NCBI GenBank assembly: GCA_964425745.1
Contig: CAYRNW010000002.1
Location: 1-64,000, forward strand
Length of the DNA stretch: 64,000 nt
Origin: CALCNS01 sp964425745
Lineage (GTDB): Bacteria; Bacillota; JAAYKD01
Direction: 5' to 3'
Shown: piece after piece, positions 40,448 through 49,586 of the stretch
How positions within the stretch are numbered: the first letter of the stretch is position 1
Layout of the letters: each line of letters opens with the position of its first letter
Notes under the pieces: model-generated
The model's database searches: none
What the model was told of the DNA's origin: nothing
Seen by the model: only the letters and a program-made list of their open reading frames with translations
Translations under genes and position numbers: made by a program

Positions 40448-42364
40448 ATGAATATGAATCAATTAAAAGAATGGACTTCGCAAGCGTTATTGCAGGGTTT
40501 GCAAGTAGAAATGAGCCCCGAGGAAATCCCTTGGGATGCCCCGCCGAACCCAAGCTTTGGCGACCTATCTACGCCAGTTTGCTTGAAATTAGCCAAGGTT
40601 TTGCGCCGTAAACCCTTAGACATCGCTCAGGATCTGGCCACTGCTCTGCAACCTTTATTACCCAAGGCGGTCGACACCCTTTCGGTGACTCCACCCGGTT
40701 ATGTCAATCTGCAATATGATTACACCTTTTTGGCTTCGCAGCTCTTAAAACAGCAGACGGAACAGGCTACTCCCACGCCCAACAAAGGTAAAGTGGTCAT
40801 TGAGCACACCAACATCAACCCCAACAAAGCCGCTCATATCGGCCATCTGCGTAATTCTTGCCTAGGAGACACCTTAGCTCGTTTATTGCGTGCGGTTGGC
40901 TATGAAGTGGAAGTGCAGAATTACATCGATGACACCGGCACCGCCGTGGCAGATATTGTGGTCGGCATGGAAGTGCTCAACCTTGCTTGGGACGAAAACA
41001 AAGAAACTTTCGATTATTTCTGTTGGGATCTTTACACCGCTATTAATGAACGTTATGCCCACGAGCCCGAGCTAAAAGAGCTGCAACGCAAGGTCTTGCA
41101 CGACATTGAAACCGGAAACAATCCGGTTGCTGTCAAGGCCAAAGAAATTTCTACCCAAATTGTAGATTGCCATTTGCGCACCATGGCTCGCTTTGGTGTA
41201 TTTTATCAGCTGCTGACGTGGGAAAGCGATATTCTGCACCTTGGCTTCTGGAAGCATGCCTTTGCTCATCTGAAAAACAACGATGGCCTGGTTTTAGAAA
41301 CCAGCGGGCCCAATGCCGGCTGCTGGGTTGTTAAATTAGACGATGTTGAAGGCTTTAGCAACATGGAAAATCCGGACAAGGTCTTGGTTCGCTCCAACGG
41401 TACTGCTACCTATGTAGCCAAAGACATTGCCTACCAGATGTGGAAATTCGGCGTCTTGGGTTTAGACTTCCAATATCGACCCTTCATGATGCAACAAAAC
41501 GGAGAACTGTTGGAAACCAGCGATACCTATTGCGGAGAAGAACGCAACTGCTACGGCAGAGCCGATAAAGTAATCAATGTTATCGATATCCGCCAGAAAT
41601 ATTTGCAGGATGTCTTGCGGGTTTCCTTGAATAAATTGGGGTTCGTCAAAGAAGCCAATAACTCGGTTCATTTTGGCTACGAAGTGGTGGCGCTTTCCGC
41701 CGCCGCTGCTAAGGAATTAGGCGTCACTGTTGACGAAGCCGATGAAAAGGGCATCTACGCCATGGCCGGACGCAAAGGCATTGGTGTGAAAGCCGATGAT
41801 CTGGTAGACCGCGTCATCGCCAAGGCAACCGAAGAGGTCGCCAAACGTCATGCTGAAAATACCCCCGAAGAAAATGCCGCCTTGGGTGAGCAAATCGCCA
41901 TTGCAGCGATTCGCTATTACATGATCCGCTACAATATGAACTCCCTGATTGTCTTTGATTTTGCCGAAGCTTTGAATATGCAAGGCAATACCGGCCCTTA
42001 TCTGCAATATGCCCATGCGCGAGCAAATAATATTTTAGAACGAGCCAAGAGCAATGGGGCTTTCCCGGTGTATGAAGTTCCGCAAGGGTATTGCTTAACC
42101 ACTCCTGAAAAGCAGCTAATTCGTTTGCTTTATGAGCTTCCGGAAGCAGTGGAACGAGCAGCAGAAGGCCTAGCTCCATCGGTTATGACCGAGTATGTTT
42201 ATCAGTTGGCTTCCGCATTTATGAGCTTCTATGAAACTACCCCGGTGATGAATGCCGAAAACGAAACCTTGCGCGGCTTCCGTTTGGGATTAGTCGATTG
42301 TTATCGTAGAGAACTCAAAGAATCATTGAACTTGTTGGGCATTCCGGCACCGACTCGTATGTAA
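40448..42364 (+). CDS. argS: Arginyl-tRNA synthetase
   Basis: A 638-aa class I synthetase charging tRNA-Arg. The A-A-H-I-G-H-L-R-N-S signature is near residue 118, and the usual KMSKS is replaced by a G-R-K-G-I-G-V-K segment, as is common in ArgS. The N-terminal additional domain and the C-terminal anticodon-binding domain (Y-L-Q-Y-A-H-A-R through Y-R-R-E-L-K-E-S-L-N-L-L-G-I) are complete. The ATG at 40448 is chosen because the promoter -10 lies inside any longer reading. Confidence 0.95.
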   Translation: MNMNQLKEWTSQALLQGLQVEMSPEEIPWDAPPNPSFGDLSTPVCLKLAKVLRRKPLDIAQDLATALQPLLPKAVDTLSVTPPGYVNLQYDYTFLASQLLKQQTEQATPTPNKGKVVIEHTNINPNKAAHIGHLRNSCLGDTLARLLRAVGYEVEVQNYIDDTGTAVADIVVGMEVLNLAWDENKETFDYFCWDLYTAINERYAHEPELKELQRKVLHDIETGNNPVAVKAKEISTQIVDCHLRTMARFGVFYQLLTWESDILHLGFWKHAFAHLKNNDGLVLETSGPNAGCWVVKLDDVEGFSNMENPDKVLVRSNGTATYVAKDIAYQMWKFGVLGLDFQYRPFMMQQNGELLETSDTYCGEERNCYGRADKVINVIDIRQKYLQDVLRVSLNKLGFVKEANNSVHFGYEVVALSAAAAKELGVTVDEADEKGIYAMAGRKGIGVKADDLVDRVIAKATEEVAKRHAENTPEENAALGEQIAIAAIRYYMIRYNMNSLIVFDFAEALNMQGNTGPYLQYAHARANNILERAKSNGAFPVYEVPQGYCLTTPEKQLIRLLYELPEAVERAAEGLAPSVMTEYVYQLASAFMSFYETTPVMNAENETLRGFRLGLVDCYRRELKESLNLLGIPAPTRM

Positions 42365-42416
42365 TGCTACCATGACCGTCCTAAAGGCGGTTCAAATAGA
42401 AAGGGGATCAATACTC

Positions 42417-43367
42417 ATGGAAAAGAAAATTCTTGTCACCGGCTCATTAGGCCAAATCGGCACAGAATTGGTTTTGGCAATGCGCAACCGTTATGGCACA
42501 CAAAATGTTATCGCCAGCGATTTGCACGACACCTGTCCGGCCGTTTTGGCAGACGGTCCTTATGAAAAAGTAGATGTCATGAATCCGCAAAGAATGGCCG
42601 ATGTGGTAAAGAAGTATTCTGTCAACCAAATCGTTCACTTAGCTGCTCTGTTATCTGCCGTGGCAGAGGCCAAACCTGTTTTGGCGTATCAGGTGAACTT
42701 AGGGGGATTGTTCAATGTTTTAGAACTGGCACGCGAAACCGGTTGTGGGGTCTTTACCCCCAGTTCTATTGCTGCCTTCGGTCCTGGAACTCCGCCCGAT
42801 AACACCCCGCAAGACACGATTCAACGCCCCACCACCATGTATGGCGTGACCAAAGTGGCTGGCGAATTGTTGTGCGATTATTATTTCAAGAAATATGGTG
42901 TCGATACCCGCGGCGTTCGTTTCCCTGGTCTGATTTCTCACGCGGTATTGCCGGGTGGCGGAACCACCGACTACGCTGTGCATATCTATTATGAAGCATT
43001 ACGTAAAGCTGCTTATACCAGCTACATTGCAGCCGGCACCTATATGGATATGATGTATATGCCCGATGCACTCGATGCCATTATGAACCTCATGGAAGCC
43101 GATGCTTCGAAACTGGTGCATCGCAATGCCTTCAACATCACTGCCATGGCTTTTGAGCCGGAAATGTTGGCTGCTGAAATCCGCAAACACATTCCCGAAT
43201 TCAAAATGGATTACGATGTTGACCCGGTTCGTCAAGCCATTGCCGACTCCTGGCCGAACAGCTTAGATGACAGCGTCGCCAGAGCCGAATGGGGATGGAA
43301 TCCAAAATATGACTTGGCTGCCATGACCACCGATATGCTGACCCAACTCAAGAAAAAAGGAATCTAA
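42417..43367 (+). CDS. NAD-dependent epimerase/dehydratase, SDR-type L-threonine 3-dehydrogenase-like
   Basis: A 316-aa extended short-chain dehydrogenase. The NAD-binding G-S-L-G-Q-I-G-T-E is near residue 10, and the catalytic Y-G-V-T-K is near 143. The segment G-G-G-T-T-D-Y-A-V-H-I-Y-Y-E-A-L and Y-M-D-M-M-Y-M-P-D-A are characteristic of SDR-type threonine dehydrogenases, which oxidise threonine to 2-amino-3-ketobutyrate. A peptide-degrading organism could use it for threonine catabolism. AAAGGGG precedes the ATG. It follows argS by 52 bp and ends in a strong terminator. Confidence 0.85.
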   Translation: MEKKILVTGSLGQIGTELVLAMRNRYGTQNVIASDLHDTCPAVLADGPYEKVDVMNPQRMADVVKKYSVNQIVHLAALLSAVAEAKPVLAYQVNLGGLFNVLELARETGCGVFTPSSIAAFGPGTPPDNTPQDTIQRPTTMYGVTKVAGELLCDYYFKKYGVDTRGVRFPGLISHAVLPGGGTTDYAVHIYYEALRKAAYTSYIAAGTYMDMMYMPDALDAIMNLMEADASKLVHRNAFNITAMAFEPEMLAAEIRKHIPEFKMDYDVDPVRQAIADSWPNSLDDSVARAEWGWNPKYDLAAMTTDMLTQLKKKGI

Positions 43368-43378
43368 GTTCCTATATT

Positions 43379-43428
43379 GTGCCAATTGCATGAGCCGTTT
43401 TACCTGCTCTTCGCAATTGGCACTTTTT
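43379..43428 (+). terminator. Terminator after the threonine-dehydrogenase-like gene
   Basis: GTGCCAATTGC/GCAATTGGCAC with an inner GAGC/GCTC pairing, followed by five T. Confidence 0.88.
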
Positions 43429-43475
43429 ATCTTAAAAACGACACAAAAAATTCACAATTAGACTAAAAAGAACTA

Positions 43476-43504
43476 TTGCACTACAGCTGTAAATCTTGTA
43501 TATT
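43476..43504 (+). promoter_or_regulatory. Sigma-A promoter of rpoE
   Basis: TTGCAC (43476-43481), a 17-bp spacer and TATATT (43499-43504), 52 bp before the ATG. Confidence 0.6.
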
Positions 43505-43556
43505 TGTGTAGTCGAATCAAAGTATTGTTTCGATAATAAACACCGAGGTGTTGCTA

Positions 43557-43940
43557 ATGTCAGACAAACCGCTTCATAAGAATATGAAAGAAACCGAAAT
43601 CGCTTTTATATTACTCCAAGGAAACCGAACGATGAGCATTAAGGAATTGGTGCAACAAATTATTGAAGTAAAAGGCATCTCTACCACCGACACCGCTCGC
43701 GCCATGGCCAGAATATATACTTCGCTCACGCAAGATACCCGCTTTTCTTTTAAAGGAAATGGCCAATGGGGACTGCGCGACTGGAAGGGTGAAATGCCTC
43801 GCAAAAACGAGCCCGATTTGCTACCTTCTGAAAAGCATTATCAGCCGAAAGCAGAAGATTACATTTGGGATGACGAAGCCGAAGACGAAGATGAAGAAAA
43901 AGAAGAAGAGCAAGAAATTATTGAACCTCCGGAAGCATAA
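43557..43940 (+). CDS. rpoE: DNA-directed RNA polymerase delta subunit
   Basis: A 127-aa protein with an N-terminal HARE-HTH domain (residues about 5-80, including M-S-I-K-E-L-V-Q-Q-I and R-F-S-F-K-G-N-G-Q-W-G-L-R-D-W) and a C-terminal tail dominated by Asp and Glu. This is the layout of the Firmicutes delta subunit, which binds RNA polymerase and speeds its recycling from nucleic acids. The ATG has GAGGTG six bases upstream. The gene stands directly before pyrG, as in Bacillus, which supports the assignment. The acidic tail is shorter than in Bacillus. Confidence 0.88.
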   Translation: MSDKPLHKNMKETEIAFILLQGNRTMSIKELVQQIIEVKGISTTDTARAMARIYTSLTQDTRFSFKGNGQWGLRDWKGEMPRKNEPDLLPSEKHYQPKAEDYIWDDEAEDEDEEKEEEQEIIEPPEA

Positions 43941-43967
43941 TTTTACAGAAATTACTAAATTACATTA

Positions 43968-43996
43968 TTGACATCGCCCTTCAGAAATTATATTAT
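43968..43996 (+). promoter_or_regulatory. Sigma-A promoter of pyrG
   Basis: A perfect TTGACA (43968-43973), a 17-bp spacer and TATTAT (43991-43996). Transcription is expected to start at or beside the GGGC at 44002-44005. Confidence 0.8.
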
Positions 43997-44001
43997 AGTA
44001 A

Positions 44002-44057
44002 GGGCACTCTAAAAATGTGCAAAAAGACCGGCCTTCCAGCAAGGCGCGGTCTTTTTT
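44002..44057 (+). terminator. pyrG leader attenuator with GGGC initial sequence
   Basis: The predicted transcript begins GGGCAC. A terminator follows at 44023-44057: AAAGACCG+GCCTT paired with AAGGC+CGGTCTTT and a T-run, about 45 bp before the pyrG start. In Bacillus pyrG, low CTP makes polymerase add extra G residues at such a start, and the poly-G end pairs with the C-rich 5' arm of the terminator to prevent termination. Here that arm carries ACCGGCCTTCC at 44027-44037. Confidence 0.75.
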
Positions 44058-44102
44058 ATTGTTTAAAACCCTACTTCTTATCGATATAAAGGGGATGACA
44101 GC

Positions 44103-45713
44103 ATGGCAAAATTTATTTTCGTAACGGGCGGTGTAGTTTCGAGTTTGGGAAAAGGTATAACAGCTGCTTCTTTGGGTGCATTGTTGAAAAACCGGGGAAT
44201 TCGGGTCACAATTCAAAAATTTGATCCGTATATTAACATTGATCCCGGCACCATGAGCCCGCATCAACATGGCGAAGTCTTTGTCACCGATGACGGGGCT
44301 GAGACCGATTTAGACTTAGGTCATTACGAGCGTTTTACCGATGAGACGCTGAGCAAGGCCAATAACATTACGACCGGTAAGATTTATCATGCCGTCATTG
44401 AGAAAGAACGGCGTGGCGATTACCTGGGAGGCACGGTACAAGTGATTCCGCACATTACCAATGAAATCAAGTGCAGGATCATGGCCGCTGCAGACAAAAA
44501 CCAGGCCGATGTCGTGATCACCGAAATTGGTGGAACGGTCGGCGATATTGAAAGCTTGCCCTTTTTAGAAGCCATTCGTCAAATGCGCAGCGACTTAGGC
44601 CGCGATGAAGTGGTTTATATCCATGTCACACTCTTACCCTACTTGGGCAAAGCCGGAGAGTTGAAGACCAAACCCACCCAACATAGTGTTAAAGAATTAC
44701 GCAGCATTGGCATCCAGCCCGATGTTCTAGTGTGCCGAACCGCCTATGAAATCTCCCGCGATATGCGAGACAAACTGGCCTTATTTTGCGATGTCGAAAA
44801 ACGTGCGGTCATCACCTGCAAAGATATGGACAGTATTTATCAGATCCCCCGTCATCTGGCAGAACAGGGGATGGACAGCTTTGTTATGGAACGTTTGCGC
44901 TTGACCGGAGCACCACTGCAACTAGAAGCATGGGATGCGCTGAACGAGAAAATCAAAGCCCCAAAAGAGAAGTGTGTAGAAATTGCCCTGGTAGGAAAAT
45001 ATGTTTCTTTGCACGATGCCTACCTCTCTGTTGTGGAATCCTTGGGTCATGCAGCTTTAGCTTGTGGGGTAGCATTGAAAATTCGTTGGATCAATGCCGA
45101 AGAGTTGACCGATGAGAATATTGCTGAAGAATTAGCAGGCGTAGCCGGGATTTTAGTGCCCGGTGGTTTTGGTTATCGCGCGGTAGAAGGGAAAATTCGT
45201 GCCGCCATTTATGCTATGAAGACAAAAGTGCCCTATTTTGGTTTGTGCTTAGGGATGCAGGTAGCGGTGATCGGCTTTGCACGTCATGTTTTAGGCTGGA
45301 ATGCCAATTCTTCGGAATTTGACGAGGAGAGTTCCCAACCAACACCCTACCCGGTAATCGACCTCATGCCCGAGCAAAAGCAATTGACCCAGAAAGGTGG
45401 CACCATGCGTTTAGGGGCGTACCCCTGCCATCTCGTTGAAGGCACAATTAGTCGCGCTGCCTATGGCCAAGCCGATATCCGCGAACGTCACAGGCACCGT
45501 TATGAATTCAACAATCAATATCGGGAAGCTTTGCAAAAAGCGGGGTTAGTGATTGCCGGGACCTCACCGGATCACCACCTGGTTGAAGTGACCGAATTGC
45601 CGCAAAGTCAACATCCTTGGTTTGTTGGAGTGCAGTATCATCCTGAGTTCTTATCTCGTCCCAGCCGCCCACACCCGCTGTTTGTCTCATTCATAAAAGC
45701 AGCCGCCAAATAG
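44103..45713 (+). CDS. pyrG: CTP synthase
   Basis: A 536-aa enzyme converting UTP to CTP with glutamine and ATP. The N-terminal synthetase domain starts with F-V-T-G-G-V-V-S-S-L-G-K-G and has D-P-G-T-M-S-P near residue 40. The C-terminal glutamine amidotransferase domain has the nucleophile in G-L-C-L-G-M-Q near 380 and the His-Glu pair in Y-H-P-E-F near 517. Length and domain order are normal. It has its own promoter and an attenuator in the leader. AAGGGG precedes the ATG. Confidence 0.97.
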   Translation: MAKFIFVTGGVVSSLGKGITAASLGALLKNRGIRVTIQKFDPYINIDPGTMSPHQHGEVFVTDDGAETDLDLGHYERFTDETLSKANNITTGKIYHAVIEKERRGDYLGGTVQVIPHITNEIKCRIMAAADKNQADVVITEIGGTVGDIESLPFLEAIRQMRSDLGRDEVVYIHVTLLPYLGKAGELKTKPTQHSVKELRSIGIQPDVLVCRTAYEISRDMRDKLALFCDVEKRAVITCKDMDSIYQIPRHLAEQGMDSFVMERLRLTGAPLQLEAWDALNEKIKAPKEKCVEIALVGKYVSLHDAYLSVVESLGHAALACGVALKIRWINAEELTDENIAEELAGVAGILVPGGFGYRAVEGKIRAAIYAMKTKVPYFGLCLGMQVAVIGFARHVLGWNANSSEFDEESSQPTPYPVIDLMPEQKQLTQKGGTMRLGAYPCHLVEGTISRAAYGQADIRERHRHRYEFNNQYREALQKAGLVIAGTSPDHHLVEVTELPQSQHPWFVGVQYHPEFLSRPSRPHPLFVSFIKAAAK

Positions 45714-45743
45714 CATCTGGGGATTTTTCTGGGGGTTTTTCTT

Positions 45744-45811
45744 GGGGACGGTTCTCTCCCTCTCATTTTTTCCAAGCAATTGGAAGATTTGGAGGGGAGA
45801 GAACCGTCCCC
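45744..45811. repeat. Compact paired inverted repeat element C (GGGGACGG family)
   Basis: A 68-bp version of the element: ggggacggttctctccc at 45744-45760 and the exact reverse complement at 45795-45811. Only 34 bp lies between, including CCAA/TTGG, so the whole can fold into one long hairpin. It lies between pyrG and the catalase gene, disrupting neither. Confidence 0.88.
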
Positions 45812-45951
45812 AACTCTATTTAAAAAGCAGGAATTCTTACTACTTAGAGAGAATTTAAAGAAAGAGTTGTCCGTGGTGTTGCGCGCGGTAGAACTATGTA
45901 TAAATACGGAAGAACGCAACTGGATTATTGAAAAAGAAAGCGAGGGACCTT

Positions 45952-47469
45952 ATGGACAAAGAACAAAAAAAACTAACAACGGCAGCCGGGGCACCGGTGG
46001 GAGATAATATCAACTCCCTAACCGCCGGACCCCGTGGCCCCATGATGTTACAAGATGTCTGGTATTTGGAGAAACTGGCTCACTTTGATCGCGAAGTGAT
46101 TCCCGAACGCAGAATGCATGCCAAAGGCAGTGGTGCTTTTGGTACATTCACCGTAACCCACGACATTACCCAATACACCAAAGCCAAACTCTTTTCAGAA
46201 GTTGGAAAACAGACCGAAGTCTTTGTTCGCTTCTCAACCGTAGCCGGTGAGCGGGGTGCCGCCGATGCCGAGCGCGATATTCGTGGTTTTGCCATGAAGT
46301 TTTATACCGAAGAGGGCAACTGGGATTTGGTGGGAAACAATACGCCAGTCTTTTTCTTGCGCGATCCAATGCGATTCCCCGATTTAAACCATGCTGTCAA
46401 GCGTGATCCCAAAACCAATTTGCGTTCCGCTCAAACGAACTGGGATTTCTGGAGTTCGTTGCCGGAAGCTCTGCATCAAGTCACCATTGTCATGAGCGAT
46501 CGCGGCATTCCATCCACGTATCGTCATATGCATGGATTTGGCAGCCATACCTTTAGCTTAATCAACCAAGACAATCAACGTTTCTGGGTGAAGTTCCATT
46601 TGCGCACCCAACAAGGAATTCACAATTTAAGCGATGCCGAAGCCGCAGCGATTGTTGCGAAAGACCGTGAAAGTCATCAGCGCGACCTTTTCGATTCCAT
46701 AGAAAAAGGCGAATTCCCAAAATGGGATTTATCGATTCAAATTATGACCGAAGATCAAGCACGTAACCACAAAGACAATCCTTTTGATTTGACCAAAGTC
46801 TGGAGTCATAAGGATTATCCGTTGATTCCGGTTGGAGTCTTAGAGTTGAATCGTAATCCGGAAAACTATTTTGCCGATGTAGAACAAGCGGCCTTTAACC
46901 CTGCCAGCATTGTTCCGGGTATCGGTTTTTCACCCGACAAAATGTTGCAAGGTCGCCTTTTCTCCTACGGCGATGCCCAAAGGTATCGTTTAGGAGTCAA
47001 TCATCATCAAATTCCGGTCAATTCACCGAAAGTTCCTTACAATGCGTTCCATCGCGACGGCATGATGCGGGTCGATGGCAACTATGGAGGCACCAAAGGC
47101 TATGTACCCAACAGCTACGGTCTCTGGGAAGATGACAAAGCTTTGAATGAGCCCCCTCTTCGTTTAGAGGGTGATATGGATCGCCACGATCCCTATGCCG
47201 ACCCCACCGACGACTGCTTCTACCAACCCGGTGATTTGTATCGCTTAATGACCGAAGACAAGAAAGCGTTACTCATTGAGAACACCGCGCGCGACATTGC
47301 TTCCGTTACCAAAAATATCAAATATCGTCATGCAGCTCACTGCTACAAAGCAGATGCTGAATATGGGGAGCGCTTAGCAAAGGCGCTAGACTTGTGCATG
47401 GATGAAGTCAAAAAACTGGCTGAAATGAATCACAAAGACCGCCTAGAAGCCACCCGCGAAGAAAGATAG
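45952..47469 (+). CDS. katA: Haem catalase, small-subunit type
   Basis: A 505-aa monofunctional catalase disproportionating hydrogen peroxide. The catalytic histidine is His56 in R-M-H-A-K-G-S-G, the distal Asn is in G-N-N-T-P-V-F-F-L-R-D, and the proximal haem tyrosine is in R-L-F-S-Y-G-D-A-Q-R-Y near residue 338. The length is typical of clade 3 enzymes. GAGGG is five bases upstream of the chosen ATG. A PerR-type operator could not be identified with confidence in the 140 bp upstream, although an AATTCT/AGAATT inverted pair lies near 45830-45855. Confidence 0.95.
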   Translation: MDKEQKKLTTAAGAPVGDNINSLTAGPRGPMMLQDVWYLEKLAHFDREVIPERRMHAKGSGAFGTFTVTHDITQYTKAKLFSEVGKQTEVFVRFSTVAGERGAADAERDIRGFAMKFYTEEGNWDLVGNNTPVFFLRDPMRFPDLNHAVKRDPKTNLRSAQTNWDFWSSLPEALHQVTIVMSDRGIPSTYRHMHGFGSHTFSLINQDNQRFWVKFHLRTQQGIHNLSDAEAAAIVAKDRESHQRDLFDSIEKGEFPKWDLSIQIMTEDQARNHKDNPFDLTKVWSHKDYPLIPVGVLELNRNPENYFADVEQAAFNPASIVPGIGFSPDKMLQGRLFSYGDAQRYRLGVNHHQIPVNSPKVPYNAFHRDGMMRVDGNYGGTKGYVPNSYGLWEDDKALNEPPLRLEGDMDRHDPYADPTDDCFYQPGDLYRLMTEDKKALLIENTARDIASVTKNIKYRHAAHCYKADAEYGERLAKALDLCMDEVKKLAEMNHKDRLEATREER

Positions 47470-47595
47470 ATTTTAGCAGCTGTGTTAAGGCATCACAAAA
47501 AGTTCCCTTCAGTCGCTCCCGACCTGCAGTCAGAGGCTCCTTATGGGAAGCTTTTTGCTGATGCTTACGTTCCTGTAAAACCAGCAGAAAACTAA

Positions 47596-47630
47596 AAAGG
47601 GCGATTCTCAAAATTTGAGAATCGCCCTTT
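47596..47630. terminator. Bidirectional terminator between catalase and GH18-SLH genes
   Basis: A 17-bp perfect inverted repeat (AAAGGGCGATTCTCAAA and its complement) between convergent genes, with T- or A-rich flanks on both sides. It is followed at about 47647-47660 by ggggactgtccctcgg, which looks like a degenerate or related repeat end. Confidence 0.8.
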
Positions 47631-47682
47631 AACGTAATATTTCAAGGTGGGGACTGTCCCTCGGTTGAAAAAAGTTTAAGCC

Positions 47683-49440
47683 CTATTGTATTAGCAGTTT
47701 ATCGACGCGAGCTAGCACTGCCATTAGTTGTGCACGGGTTAACGGTGCATCCGGTTGTAAGGTATTGTGTTCCATACCGTCAATCACCGAACTAAACCCG
47801 TTGAGCAATCCAGCTTCTACCGCTCTTGCCAAACTGGGAACTGCCCAATGATTTCTGTATTGATCTTGCATATCCTCGAAACGATCCAACATACTGGGAT
47901 CATAGGTCCCTGTACCGTCATCCAAGAAGATACGATCCAAAATTGTTGCGATTTGAGCTCGGGTCAATTCGTCATAAACACCAAACCGATACGGTTCTTG
48001 GCTGGTCATTCCGTTCATCAGGTTATAGTAGACCAACGTCTGGATATCAGTATGTGCCCAATGGGTTTCAGGAACATCAATAAAGTCTCGAATCTCTACA
48101 TTGGTAGCCAAATTCAAATTCAAGGTCCTGCGCAAGGTTGCAGCAGCTTCTGCACGATTCACAGCTTGGTTGGGATAAAAGCGTGTGCTCTTGGTCCACG
48201 ATAACCAGCTTCGTACCGCACCGTAGAGGATCTCATCTTCCGCCCAATGCCCACGAATGTCGGCAAAATCGCGTTCAATAAAATACGTCCCTCCGGCTTC
48301 AGCCCCTCCACCTAACGCTTGCCAAAACACCGGGTCCTCTTGACCTACTGCCCAAGCAGCGTAACCGGCCAATTGATATTGCTGCACAATGGCCATTTTG
48401 TAGGTATAGGATTCCACACTTTCATGGTAGATGGAATAATACCCGGGATCCAATCTTAAAAATGGTAAAAGGATGGGTTCATCGACGCGAAACGTTGTGA
48501 CATCGGTCTTGGTTCGCAGGTCCACGACATGTTTTAATTCATTGAGGTCCTCGTGCGTGGTGATACGTTTCACTTGCAAATGTCCTAGAGCAATTCCCAT
48601 GGAACTGGTCATGCGGTTTTGCAAATCGGTCATTGGCGTTTCTTTGTCAAGGGTTCCTTCACACCAAATTCGAGCATAAAAAGGAATTCCCATCAAAATT
48701 TTGTTTGCGGGAATCCCGCGTTCCAATAAATCTTCAACTTGTTCAATCACCGCGTCTTCCCCCGCAACCGGAGCGCCATAGAGAGAATCGGTATTGCCAT
48801 TGTATCGACTATAAAACATGAGTTCATACGACATCAACACGATGTGATCGGAATACTTCGCTAAATTGACATAATCGTAACTACCATGCCAGCCACCCGA
48901 CCAATTATGGGGGTTTGCAACCAACGAAACACTGATATGCTTTTGGGGCATTTTTTCGTTAAGCAAACGAACAAAATCGGTCTGCAGATCTTTTTGAGCG
49001 GGTCCAACGTTTTCAATGTCGTAGTTGACCCCGTCCAAGTTGTATTTTTCTACAGCAGCTACAATATCATCTGCTAATTGTTCGCGGTTGTTCAAAGCGA
49101 TTTCGCCCAACTCGTAATTATATCCGTTGGACAAAAACGGCACCACTTTGATTCCTCTTAGATGATATTGCCGCACCATTTCAACATCGGCATCTGGGTA
49201 GACCACCAAGCGGCCGTTCCAGTCGAGACCAAACCAGTCTGGCGAAACATAGTTCAAGGCACCGTCGGCAGCATCGATCTCTCCTAAGGGGTCAGAAACA
49301 TTGAACATAAAGCCCAAACGAATGCTGTTTTCACTCAAACCCGACGCTTGACTTTGCTGCGGAATCACCGTCACAACCAGAACCGAGAGCACGACCAGCA
49401 AGTTAATCCATTGGGGTCGAAGACGAAAAAAGGATTTCAT
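47683..49440 (-). CDS. GH18 glycoside hydrolase with three SLH domains
   Basis: A 585-aa exported protein. A signal peptide (N-terminal Lys/Arg then I-N-L-L-V-V-L-S-V-L-V-V, cleavage near S-Q-A-S) precedes a GH18 barrel (about 40-365) with the catalytic L-D-G-V-N-Y-D-I-E, matching D-x-x-x-D-x-E. Three SLH domains follow (about 385-585; F-A-D-I-R-G-H-W-A, F-I-D-V-P-E-T-H-W-A and a third), anchoring it to secondary wall polymer. It probably trims peptidoglycan or chitin-like glycans at the surface, like spore-cortex or YaaH-type hydrolases. AGGTGA is close before the ATG; earlier in-frame starts cover noncoding-looking DNA and a terminator. Confidence 0.9.
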   Translation of the reverse strand: MKSFFRLRPQWINLLVVLSVLVVTVIPQQSQASGLSENSIRLGFMFNVSDPLGEIDAADGALNYVSPDWFGLDWNGRLVVYPDADVEMVRQYHLRGIKVVPFLSNGYNYELGEIALNNREQLADDIVAAVEKYNLDGVNYDIENVGPAQKDLQTDFVRLLNEKMPQKHISVSLVANPHNWSGGWHGSYDYVNLAKYSDHIVLMSYELMFYSRYNGNTDSLYGAPVAGEDAVIEQVEDLLERGIPANKILMGIPFYARIWCEGTLDKETPMTDLQNRMTSSMGIALGHLQVKRITTHEDLNELKHVVDLRTKTDVTTFRVDEPILLPFLRLDPGYYSIYHESVESYTYKMAIVQQYQLAGYAAWAVGQEDPVFWQALGGGAEAGGTYFIERDFADIRGHWAEDEILYGAVRSWLSWTKSTRFYPNQAVNRAEAAATLRRTLNLNLATNVEIRDFIDVPETHWAHTDIQTLVYYNLMNGMTSQEPYRFGVYDELTRAQIATILDRIFLDDGTGTYDPSMLDRFEDMQDQYRNHWAVPSLARAVEAGLLNGFSSVIDGMEHNTLQPDAPLTRAQLMAVLARVDKLLIQ

Positions 49441-49531
49441 GGGAATCACCTGCTTTCTTATTCGTTGCAATGTCCTTATTCTGACACACTCGCTTAAGGC
49501 TGTCAAATGACAAATCTGCGACAATTTCGTG

Positions 49532-49558
49532 AAAAAGCCCTCCCGTACCCGGGAGGGC
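49532..49558 (-). terminator. Terminator of the second S9 peptidase gene
   Basis: On the minus strand GCCCTCCCG-GGTA-CGGGAGGGC is followed by five T. The sequence can also fold into an alternative AGCCCTCC/GGAGGGCT hairpin. It separates the S9 gene from the GH18-SLH gene. Confidence 0.88.
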
Positions 49559-49586
49559 AGAGGAGGGCTTACACAGGCTACAAATC

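Noticed and set aside
45812..45951. PerR operator in front of the catalase gene
   Set aside because: An AATTCT/AGAATT pair is present but with too long a gap, and the TTATAATNATTATAA-type pattern is absent.
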